Shown one piece after another: positions 1-9,600 of a stretch of 64,000 nucleotides of DNA (positions are counted from its first letter, which is position 1; the number at the start of each line of letters is the position of its first letter). The notes beneath the pieces were generated by a model. That model had not been told where the DNA came from. It saw nothing but the letters and a program-made list of their open reading frames with translations, and did not search any database. The stretch comes from Onthophagus taurus (Eukaryota > Arthropoda > Insecta > Coleoptera > Scarabaeidae): positions 1,860,001 to 1,924,000 of the forward strand of contig NC_091968.1 in assembly GCF_036711975.1 (NCBI RefSeq). Reading direction: 5' to 3'. A program made the translations under genes and the position numbers.

Positions 1-608
1 TGGTGACATTGGGTCATTAATTTTTCTAGCTGTCAATGTGACAATTTTTGTCTATGGTTGTTTAAACACGTTCTTAGCATCGAACACAAGGTCCACTCTC
101 TTATTTTGGGAGGTGTGCATGAAACATTTTTTTTAGGTGAATACATTTTGTATTTTGATAATTTCTAATTGTCAATTCTAATTTCTATTTTCAAGTGTTA
201 TGGTGTTACCAACTGCTACATACCTATTTCCCTACATAGTCAAAATTTATTTATTTTTTTGTTAAAAAAAGGATAAAAACGCGAATTACAAAAAATAGCA
301 TAAAAAACACGTTTCGTAAGACTTAAAGCACTCATTCAGTAAAAAACTCGTTGCTTCTAAAAAACGGGTCTTACGAAACTTGTTTTTTAATATACTATTA
401 CGTCCTGTTGACAAAAAACTATCGTTTTGACTATGCAAAAGTCAACTTTTAATAGCAGTTTTCGAAAAAATAAATTTATGGAATCAATTTTAATAGTAGT
501 CATGGACAAAGTATAGGTATTCTACTCACATATAATGAGCTATTACTCACTTAGGTTAATTATGTCACTCGCTACGTTCGTGACATAAACTTAACCTTCT
601 GTCATGTA
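1..608. other. Non-coding stretch, probably a PRPF4 intron
   Basis: No exon is recognised here. It holds a small imperfect inverted repeat (about 303-325 against 366-389, around CGTTTCGTAAGAC and GTCTTACGAAAC) and a short palindrome near 560-590 (TATGTCAC...GTGACATA). Because the first recognised PRPF4 exon at 1161 begins in mid-codon, the upstream exons lie to the left and this stretch is most simply an intron. Confidence 0.4.
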
Positions 609-1095
609 CAGGGTGTCCTAATTTCGTTGTCAGCATAGGCTATCTCCGAAACTAAAAGAGATAGAAAAAAAGTAGTAAAAACAACATCATGACATGTAAT
701 CATGATGTCGTTTTTCGAGAAAATGCTGATGCCGAAAACTGCGAACAGTTATCGTCTTTTGTTTTCGCCCTATTGGCAAAAATGGAAAATTATGCGAAAA
801 CGATAATCGCGAATATCTCATTTATGTTATTGAATAATTAACAGAAATTCTTTTTGTTCTATCTAACACTAATGTATGTATTTAAAAGTTAATGTTGCTA
901 TGGTGATAACCATACATAGTACGATGGAAAATAATGTTTCAAATAATTGCCAAAGATTAGAAAGAAATTCTCAAAATTTGGCGAAAATAAGGCAAAAAAA
1001 AGACGATAGCTTTTCGCAATTTTCGGCATTAGCATTTTCTCAAAAAACGAGATCATGGAGATAGGCTATGCGCACAACGAAATTGAGACGCCCTG
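609..1095. mobile_element. TA-flanked foldback MITE with CAGGGTGTC ends
   Basis: The left end CAGGGTGTCCTAATTTCGTT and the right end (…AACGAAATTGAGACGCCCTG) are inverted copies, and each is bounded by TA. The inversion continues inward: a GCATAGGCTATCTCC-like block, the CGATAGC/AAAAGACGATAG blocks and the gcattagcattttctc block are mirrored. There is no transposase, so this is a non-autonomous element of the Tc1/mariner type (TA target). It shares inner blocks with the foldback at 50474-51879, so the two are related. Confidence 0.75.
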
Positions 1096-1160
1096 TACGC
1101 CTTAATCTTATGCCTCCTGTGATAATAATCTGTTATATCAATATTAATAAAAAATTTAAG

Positions 1161-3233
1161 GAGCGGTTTATGTAAAGTTTGGTCCATACCCGATTGCAAA
1201 TTAACACAAACATTAAAAGGACATACCTGTCATGTAGGAGCTATCGTTTTTCATCCTCAAGCAACAATTACCCAAGAAGAAACCGCTTGTAATTTAGCAT
1301 CTTGCGCCGCAGATGGATCCGTTAAATTATGGGACTTAAAAAAGTAAATTTATCATAATTTTAAGTCATTATTTTAATTTAATAGGATTTTAGTGAGGAA
1401 CCTATTGCGGAAATTGAGGGTCATATGCCACATAGAGTCTCTCGGTTAGGTTTTCACCCATCTGGGCGTTTCTTGGGAACTTGTTGTCATGATTCGTCTT
1501 GGAGGTTATGGGATTTACAGCAAAGCGCTGAAGTTTTGCATCAGGAAGGACATGGAAAGCCGGTTTATTGTATTAGTTTTCAAGTTGATGGGTCGGTTGT
1601 TGCAACAGGGTGAGATTACTTATTCCTTAAAACAAAATCTACAGGGTGGTCCATTACTAATGGCACACAGAACAACAGTGAATTTCCTTACATTATATTA
1701 TTATGATTTAACCCAATTTATCTTAGTCCAATTGTTAATAATAACGAAGATACAGACGATAAATTCGCTTTTGCTTAAATTATGAATATGAAAATTAGTT
1801 TAGTTTAGTATTTAAACTAAATAAATTAATTTGGTATTAGTATTGAACTTTCTTTCAGATGGCACTGCCTAACCTAAAAAACTCCCTTAAAGTAGTCAAA
1901 TCTTTTTCATCGTTAAAATTTTTACAACTCATACAACTTGAAACAGTTTCTCAGACTGTTTTATATAAATTTGGTATACCTACCAATCTTCTCTAAAGTT
2001 CTCCGTTTCCAAGATAATCACTGTTTAAGGGAACATTGCAAAATTTAACTATCCTCTGTAACCATCTGTACCTTCGTTATTATTAACAATTTGACTAACA
2101 TAAATTGGGTTAAATCGTAATAATTTAATGTAAGGAATTCTGATGATTTAATGGGATTGTTGCTCTGTGTCCCATAAGTAACGGACCACCTTGTATATTT
2201 TTTTGTAGTGGTTTAGATGCATTTGCCTTGACTAAATCCAAATGTTTCTAGGTTTAATGGTCTAATAATCTAGGTCTAATGTTTGTTCTAGTGACAGTGA
2301 TAGGTAGCGCTAGTTAGCATAAGATATTACTATGTTGCATATTTTTATTGTATTAAAACTAGAACGAACGTTAGCACTTTCACTAGAACTAGCACAAGAC
2401 CTAGAACTAGAATCATTCGGGTTTAAATTCGAATGTTTCTAGTTCTAATGTTTGTTTTAGTGACAGTGATAAGTAGCGAATATTTCTAGTTTGAGTTTTG
2501 CACTATCACTAGAACTAACACTAGACCTAGAACCAATAACATTCGGGTTTAGTCGTGCGTCTCTTAAGACGGCTAAGCTTGAATGTTTCTAGCTCTAATC
2601 TTAGTTCTAGTGACAGTGGTAGGTAGCGCTAGTTAGCATAAGATATCACTATGTTGCATATTTTTATTAGAAACATTCGGGTTTAGCCTTGCATCACAAA
2701 ACGTGACGTCACATCGAAACGCACGTATTTCAAGACGGTTAATGTGAGATTATTTATTTCCTAAAGCAAAATTAATTTATATTTTATTTAAGTATATATT
2801 TTGTAGTGGTTTAGATGCATTTGGCCGAGTATGGGATTTGCGAACCGGACGTTGCATAATGTTTATGGAAGGCCATTTAAAACCAATTTACGGAATCGAT
2901 TTTTCACCAAACGGATATCATTTAGCGACATCTAGTGATGATAATTCCGTAAAAATTTGGGATTTAAGAAAACGTTCGGTATTGTACACTATTCCAGCGC
3001 ACACAAGTTTAGTTTCGAACGTTCGTTATCAAAGGGAACTTGGTGATTATGTAGTGACCTCATCATATGATGGTTCTGCAAAAATTTGGACTAGCAGAAC
3101 TTGGCAACCTTTAAAAACACTTTCTGGGCATGATGGGAAAGTTATGTGCGTTGATATGTCGGGAGATAGTCAATACGTGGTTACTTGTTCGTATGATCGC
3201 ACTTTTAAATTGTGGGCGCCGGAAATGCTTTAG
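1161..3233 (+). CDS. PRPF4: U4/U6 small nuclear ribonucleoprotein Prp4, 3' part
   Basis: Prp4 is a WD40-propeller protein of the U4/U6 di-snRNP and U4/U6.U5 tri-snRNP, acting in the nucleus in pre-mRNA splicing. Three exons are read: 1161-1343, 1394-1609 and 2807-3233 (stop). All have GT donors and AG acceptors and matching phases (183, 216 and 427 nt). They encode successive WD repeats, with motifs such as [52 protein letters not shown] and [13 protein letters not shown]. The linker sequence and the end shortly after FKLW match the C-terminal half of animal PRPF4. Exon 1161 starts with the last base of a Trp codon, so the N-terminal exons lie outside the window. The second intron carries a MITE, a CTAG-rich repeat and a duplicated copy of the acceptor; only the acceptor at 2805-2806 keeps the frame open. 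A poly(A) signal-like AATAAAA lies near 3282. Confidence 0.93.
1642..2193. mobile_element. Foldback MITE in PRPF4 intron, CAGGGTGG ends
   Basis: The left arm begins CAGGGTGGTCCATTACT and the right arm ends AGTAACGGACCACCTTG; each is flanked by TA. About 120 bp of each arm is mirrored, including the blocks CACAGAACAACA and CCTTACATTATATTATTA. No coding capacity is seen. Confidence 0.8.
2203..2225 (+). repeat. Duplicated 3' splice site and exon start of PRPF4
   Basis: The acceptor plus the first 17 exon bases (TTTTGTAG followed by TGGTTTAGATGCATTTG) occur here and again at the true exon start (2799-2823). Using this first acceptor would run into a stop codon about 13 codons later, so it is a decoy or dead site. 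Confidence 0.8.
2226..2743. repeat. CTAG-rich palindromic repeat, PRPF4 intron copy
   Basis: It has repeated modules of the type AACTAGAACTAACACTAGACC, the hairpin arms ATTCGGGTTTAG..., and the conserved spacer TAGCGCTAGTTAGCATAAGA followed by ATGTTGCATATTTTTATT. It ends with an ACGTGACGTCACATCGAAAC block near 2700, also found at about 21709 and, slightly changed, at about 13522. Confidence 0.75.
2744..2806 (+). repeat. Second copy of a 63-bp mini-intron
   Basis: GTGAGATTATTTATTTCC at 2744 resembles the true intron start at 1610 (GTGAGATTACTTATTCC), and it runs without insertion to the functional acceptor. The 63 bp have the length of an ordinary insect intron, so this probably preserves the ancestral intron before duplication and insertion. 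Confidence 0.6.
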
Positions 3234-3384
3234 TTTTAAGTTACTTTTAAATATAAAAATGTAAGAATTTGAAATATAAAAAATAAAAGTTTGCTATATA
3301 GAAAATCAAAGATATTTATAATATTTATACAACATTTTGAAATAGAAAATGTTCTAAAAACACTTCTACTTGCTGTAACGCTCT
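3234..3384. other. PRPF4 3' flank up to the Penelope remnant
   Basis: A+T-rich sequence with AATAAAA near 3282. Nothing else is recognised. Confidence 0.5.
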
Positions 3385-3420
3385 ACTTGTTTCGGTTATC
3401 ATCCCCATCATCAGTCTGAA
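3385..3420 (-). ncRNA. Hammerhead-ribozyme-like motif of a Penelope element
   Basis: On the minus strand the box CTGATGA (3408-3414) is followed after a short hairpin segment by GAAAC (3389-3393), the two conserved boxes of the hammerhead core. Penelope-like elements are known to carry such ribozymes. Here it lies antisense and 5' to a Penelope-type ORF, the same arrangement as the other two Penelope copies in the window. Folding was not computed. Confidence 0.6.
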
Positions 3421-3610
3421 TCTATATTATACATGAAAATGTTAAAAAACTTACAGTTTGTATAACTTTAAAACTTAAAAACTTGTGTTGATATAATATA
3501 TACATCTAGAAATAGAGCTACAGTTAAATGTAATTAAGTAATAGGGAAAGAGTTCAATTTACGTTACAAAATGAAGCAACTTATATTATGACTTATATTT
3601 AGCTTGCAAC

Positions 3611-4156
3611 ATGGATAAATGTGGTAAATTTAATCAAAGTTATAATACTTCTAAAACGATTCATGACCTTAAGAAACGATATATTAAGTTAGAAATAACA
3701 AAAAATCACATCAATTTCATAAACACTTGCCTCAACGAAAACATAAATCCAAATTTCGCTAAAATTAGATGTCATAAATTGAAGAGAACTACTAAAAATC
3801 ATATAACCAACAGAATACTGCGCGAAGAGAAGAGATATTTCAAGATTCTCCACCAAACTTATAATCAACTGGCAAGAATAAAACGAATATTGATAACCGA
3901 ATTGCACTACATCGAAATAGAAGAACTTATTCTACAAGCCCATGAACATGTAAGAAGATTAAAGGAAGACGATATGAAAAAGAAATTAGAAAATCTAAAG
4001 AAAAACTCAAAACAAAAAACAACAAAATATGAAGAGAAAGATCTAGGGAATGTTAATCAAATTAAAAATTATACTGACATCAAGTTTGATGAGAAAGAAA
4101 CGAATTTTTTTTTAAACATTTTCAATTTCAAAATATTTAACTTGCAACATGGATAA
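3611..4156 (+). pseudogene. Penelope-like element, N-terminal ORF fragment
   Basis: A Lys/Asn-rich, coiled-coil-prone frame of 181 codons. Its LEITKNHINFINTCLNENINP segment and basic, helical character fit the N-terminal region that precedes the reverse transcriptase in Penelope-like elements. The RT and GIY-YIG domains are absent. The frame stops where a second copy of its own leader begins: CTTGCAACATGGATAAATGT occurs at the start (about 3604) and again at the end (about 4141). That suggests a truncated tandem arrangement, which is common for Penelope elements. No host function is inferred. Confidence 0.55.
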
Positions 4157-4224
4157 ATGTGAATTTATACAACACTCTTGCACTAAACTAGGGGTCCTTC
4201 AAGTTCCTAGAATCTTTATAAATT

Positions 4225-4880
4225 AAAAAAAAAATGGGAAAAAAAACTTGGAATGGTTTCAAAGATTCTTAAAAATAAAAAGTTGGTACTTAACCAGAAG
4301 ATTTAATATTTCTTATTTGCCTAATTGCAGCGACATAACGAGCTGTATATCAGACACTTTGTTCTAAATATTGATCAAGAAGAATTTTCAATAACGACAT
4401 TATTTGCTTCAAGTTTTCCGTTAAATTTAAATTGAAATCTTTCAAAATAATGGGCACGTTCAGCCAGTGTCAACAGTTGAATTAAATCAGTCAGCTAGTT
4501 TTATGAGCTTTAATACAGCGGAACGAAATCGGCTGAACAAGCAATTGAGAATTAGCGGTTCAGCATAACCTAAAACTATGAGCGACAATAATATTTTTGA
4601 AAATTTTGTGTTATTACAAGAGATAGTGGATTATGATGTTTTCAAAATTAAAGGGGAGAAATTAACAAGAATTAACAAAAAATGTTAATCCTAACCTAGA
4701 ATTTCACAACCGATGACAAACTAACCGCAGATTACTTACGCTGAGATATTTACTAAACTGCTGCGTAACAGCGCTTACTTAGCGTATCGTTCAGCCGCGA
4801 CTGCTAACATAGCAACTCAACAGTTGACACCGGCTGAACGTGCCCAATATCTCCAAGATAATCTAAAAATACAATTGAAT
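4225..4880 (-). pseudogene. Duplicated last exon of COG7, split by a MITE
   Basis: The last COG7 exon (6663-6835) plus about 55 bp of 3' flank is repeated here in the same orientation. It is cut into 4225-4450 and about 4847-4875 by an inserted element. The copy differs at scattered bases and lacks the upstream intron and exons, so it is a dead partial duplication, not an alternative exon. The match ends within the polypyrimidine tract upstream of the exon. Confidence 0.8.
4451..4846. mobile_element. 396-bp MITE with TGGGCACGTTCAGCC ends
   Basis: The left end TGGGCACGTTCAGCC and the right end GGCTGAACGTGCCCA are inverted copies, followed inward by GTGTCAACAGTTGA and its complement. It interrupts the duplicated COG7 exon. 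The flanks are A/T-rich and the target duplication could not be resolved. Confidence 0.8.
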
Positions 4881-4884
4881 ACCC

Positions 4885-5112
4885 GGGGCGTTCCCTAGAC
4901 CTCCGCCCATAGATTTCTTTTTGTGGAGATATCTCAAAGACAAAGTTTATAGCACCAAACCAAGAACAATCGATGCATTGAAATTGAAAATTGAAAGACA
5001 ATGGCGCGATATTCCTAACGACCTGTTTCGTAACATTTACACATCCCTTAGTGTGCGTTATCAGTGTTGTCTAGACAATAATGGTCATCAATTTGAACAT
5101 TTGCGAACATGA
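4885..5112 (+). pseudogene. Tc1/mariner transposase, C-terminal remnant
   Basis: An open frame reads PPPIDFFLWRYLKDKVYSTKP, then a region ending in NNGHQFEHLRT and a stop. The DFFLWxYLKxKVY motif follows the last catalytic Asp in many mariner-superfamily transposases. The rest of the gene and the terminal repeats are missing. Confidence 0.7.
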
Positions 5113-5512
5113 TTCATCAATAACCATAAGCCTTTCCATTTCACTCTATGTTCATAAATAATGTTTTTCTCGTCATTCGAAGTGTTGTTTGATACACCCG
5201 GTATTAAACTAAATAATATTTTATTTGTAGAAGTTGCAAAAACCAATTAAATAAACGCCCGGTATATTCATCGTCACATAAAGTGTCTGTTAGCGTTACA
5301 ACAAAATAAGAGTAATTTTCCAAAATAATCATATATTTGCCTCTTGATAAAGTTAATTCATTAATATTACCTACCAGGGAGTTAATTTACTTATAATAAT
5401 AAAGATTTAAACCAGGAATTTCATATAACTCACAATACATGAATGCTGTAACCATAGTTACGAAACTACTATGGACTTGCACTGTCCCACATAAAATGCA
5501 ACATAGCTTAAA
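5113..5512. other. Unassigned A+T-rich sequence
   Basis: No gene or clear repeat is recognised between the transposase remnant and the MITE that follows. Confidence 0.5.
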
Positions 5513-6007
5513 GGTGAGTTTAGACATGCATGGATTTAGTGGCGCCAGTAGTTGCGCCAGTGCTATTTGCACGCCAGTAAAGATGTACACTACATGTGCG
5601 AAAACTAAAATAAGTGACATGCCAGTTTCATTTCTAAAGTGTACTACAGCTATATACACAAATTAGAACCTCAACCGAAAAGAAAATTGATATATACTAG
5701 GTTTAATGTAGATAATTAAACGTTATCGTTGAATGTGTTAACGTAATGGTATTTGAATGCAATAAAACATAACCTAAATTTGACATTTAAAAAAATTGTG
5801 TTTTTGTGGATACTCATCTATGTTGTCATGATTACATGTTTTTAGATTCATCACTGGCGCCAGTGATTTCAGAAGGGTGCAGACTTTTCCGATCCATGCA
5901 TGCATGATTTCAACTTGCATGCCTGTTGCTGTTTACACATGTAATTTAATTTCACTGGCGCGCCAGTTTTCATTGGCGCCACTAAATCCATGCATGTCTA
6001 AACTCAC
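5513..6007. mobile_element. 495-bp MITE with GTGAGTTTAGACATGCATGG ends
   Basis: The first 34 bp (GTGAGTTTAGACATGCATGG followed by ATTTAGTGGCGCCA) are exactly mirrored at 5974-6007. The interior holds further GCGCCAGT/ACTGGCGC palindromes. No transposase frame is seen. Confidence 0.85.
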
Positions 6008-6039
6008 TATAATAGTACAGGCATTGGGTAGTTTTGTAG

Positions 6040-6605
6040 TTCTAGATTTAGTGTAAGTTCTACATAGTGATATCTTATGCTAACTAGCGGTACCTATCAC
6101 TGTCACTAGAACAAACATTAGACCTAGAACTAGAAACATTCGGGTTTAGCTGCACGTCTCTCAAGTCGGCTAAGCCCGAATGATTCTAGTGCTAGGTTTT
6201 GTGTTAGTTCTAGCGATAGTGTAAAACTAGAACCAACACTAGAACTAGAAACATTCGGGTTTAGCCGTGCGTCTCTCAAGACGGCTAAACCCGAATGATT
6301 CTAGTTCTAGGACTTGTATTAGTTCTAGCGATAGTGTTAGTTCTAGTTTTAGTACATTAAAAATATGCAACATAGTGATATCTTATGTTAAATAGCGGTA
6401 CCTATCACTGTCACTAGAACAAACATTAAACCTAGAACTAGAAACGTTCAGGTTTAGCTGCACGTCTCTCAAGACGGATAAACCCGAATGATTCTAGTGC
6501 TAGGTCTTGTATTAGTTCTAGTGATAGTGTAAAACTAGAACTAACACTAGACCTAGAAATATTCGAGTTTAGCCACACGTCTCTCAAGACAGCTAAACCT
6601 GAATG
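6040..6605. repeat. CTAG-rich palindromic repeat, COG7 downstream copy
   Basis: About three tandem, partly inverted units carry ATTCGGGTTTAGC...GACGGCTAAACCCGAATG hairpins separated by TCTAGTTCTAGG-type arms. The spacer with AGTGATATCTTATGCTAA and ATATGCAACAT is present. It ends just before the 3' flank of COG7. Confidence 0.8.
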
Positions 6606-6662
6606 AATAGGAAGAAAAACTTGGAAAGGTTTCAAAGATTCTTAAAAATAAAAAGTTTGTAC

Positions 6663-9600
6663 TTAACCAGAAGATTTAATATTTCTCATTTGCCTAATTG
6701 TAGCGACATAACGAGCTGTATATCCGGCACTTTGTTGTAAATATTGATCAACAGGAATTTTCAATAACGACATTAATTGCTTCAAATTTTCCGTTAAATT
6801 TAAATTGAAGTCTTTCAAAATATCTCCAAGATAATCTAAAAATACAAAAAAAAAGTTTAACAATACCAAATAAAACAATGATGTCTTGTCTTACTAATAT
6901 CATGAGCTAATTGTCTACTAGCAGCTGGAGTTAATTCAAAAATCGTTAAAATTTGGTCGCAATAACTTTGACAAGTCCCCCTCGCGATGATTTTTAAAAA
7001 AACATCGGCTAAAGCGCCCTCAACATCCTCGATATTAATATACTCAGGATCGGAAGCTTTTAAAGCGCACTCTAAAGATGGATTTTCACGGAACAAAAAC
7101 GGCTCTAAATGTTGTGGTAACGTTATTAAATATTGGCCAATCTAAAATAACAAAAATAAACAAAAAAAATTCTTTTTTAATCATACCCTTACTTGAGTGA
7201 TATATTCTTGCGGTGAAAAACTATAATCCGGTAAATCCACCATAAACGAAGGATCATCAAATTGAACCCAAGTTTTACTCGAAGACACCGAATTCAAATA
7301 ACCGGAAATCGGACCAAAAACAACTTGATAAGTCACATTATGTATATCAGTACATAATTTATTAAACTCATTCATAACGTGATCCAACAAACTCAATTTA
7401 GTTCCTTCCGTTACGCATTTGACCAATGATTCGTATTCTTTCCTTTCGGTTTGATTTAACATTAAATATTTGAACTCAACGGGGAATGAGTCATCTTTTT
7501 TGTTAAAGTTTAAAACGGCCAATGTTAAATCTTTCTCCAATTTTTGTAAATTCATTAAAACATCACCAGTGTTTTGTAATAAAGAGAAACAAAGTTGAAA
7601 ATTCGTCCAATCCTCTTCTCCAGAACCGCGTTTATTTCGATCAATTTGCCGTAAGGCGACGCGATATTGATCGGCGTAATTCGTTAAAAAAACTCTTAAA
7701 GCTTTTAATAATCCGCAATAACCACAATTTTCGGTTATTTCATCACAACGCTTTTTAGCATCTCGAGCTAAATTAATAACGGATGGAATTGTAAGACCCA
7801 AAGCTTGGATGGTATCTGGTAATTCTACTTTAATACATTTTATTTGCGATAATTTTTGCGTTAAAACGTGTTGTTCATAAACTGAGTAATTTGAAACGTA
7901 AACAACTAACGGTGAATAAATTAATTCTAGCAACGAAGTTAATTTTTCTTTTTTAATTCCCGTTTTTCCACCCATATTATTAATAACCTCAATTATATTA
8001 TTCCCAAATTGTTTAATTATTACTTTAATTTCATGTAAAAACCCTAATTTATCAATTTGTTGCTTAATAGCAGCGTCAACACATTCCGACGGACTCGGAT
8101 CTAAACTAGCAAAAACATCGATGTAAATATCGATTAATGAGTCAACAGATGATTGTGATGGAAAAACTTGGTTTAACCATTTCGATTGGGTGTGCCAATT
8201 TGATAATAAGACGTCGTAATAGTTGTGGATTAATTGAGTTATTGGTTCGTCTTGTTCTATTTCAAGTTGATAACGCCACTTTTTTACTAAAACATCTTTT
8301 TGACATTTGTGATAATACTTTAAGAGTTGGGGTAAACGATCAATTGATGAAAATATTTTTGAGTATACAATCGATTGATCTACAAAAAAATAATTAATTA
8401 AAAATGTAATTATTAAATTAAATCGTACCGATATTGTTAGAAGTGAAAGCTTGAACAATAAACGGACTTGCGATAGCTTCTAAACGATTTTTTAACCCTT
8501 CAAGTTGCTCTTTTCGTTCCTCGTAATCCTCAATGTTGACTAAAAGCTTCAACGATTTTTGCATACCAACTATTTTCTTGGTTATGTTATCGATATCTTT
8601 CGAATCAAAGATTTCTTCTAAATCATTCACTACACAAATAGAATAAAATTAAATCAATTTTTTTTAATCGACCCGAAATTACTCAAGTAAGCCGTTACAA
8701 ATAAAAAAGTGTATATATTTTTGCAACACATTTGGATAAAACGCATATTTTCGGGTGAAATACGGCTGTTTCTTAGGTTTTCAACGCACAACGACTCAAA
8801 TGTCGTTGTTTACCCTCTATAAACTAAAGATAACCTAAAATCTATACCTGATGCCCTACCCCCTCTTTAACTTATTGGTTCTTGCATGCTGGATACTGTT
8901 AGCAAAAGACTAATTCTTACTATCAGAAGATAAATACTGCTAGTAAAAGGCTAAAAACCATTTGGAGAGAGAAAATACTATTTCAAAAAATTATCTACTG
9001 CTTCTAAAATGCCAGATGCTACAGAAAAAGACTACAATTTTTTTGGAAAAGATTAGATACTGTTTTCAAAATAATACCTATTGTTTCCACAACGCTACAC
9101 ACTGCTGTTAAAGGTTTTGACCTACTTGGACAGGCGGAATACTGCTTCCAAGACTACTTATTGCTTTCAAAGACTGATATGCTTTCCAAAAAGCTTCCAG
9201 CTACCTACTGCTTGGAAAGAAGAGATATGCTCTCCAGAAAGCTACCTAATGCTGACAGAATGCTAGACACTACTGGAAAAGACTAACAACTACTTGGAAA
9301 AAAGAGATATGCTCTCCAAAAAAGATACCTACTGCTTCCAAAATGTTAGATACTGGTGGAAAAGATTACAATCTGCTTGGAAAAGACTAGATAGTGCTAG
9401 CAAACAACTACAAACTGATTGGAAAGACGACATACTGCTTCCATAAGACTACTTACTGCTTTCAGAGCGCTATATACTACTAGAAAAGATTACGACCTGC
9501 TTGGAGAAGACTAAATACTGCCGGGAGAAACTATTATCTGCTAGGAAAGAGAAGATACTGTTTCCAAAAAACTATTAACTACTTTCAGAATACTAAATAT

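Noticed and set aside
2207..2225. First copy of the PRPF4 acceptor as an alternative splice site
   Set aside because: Using it leads to a stop codon after about 13 codons, so a productive alternative transcript is unlikely.
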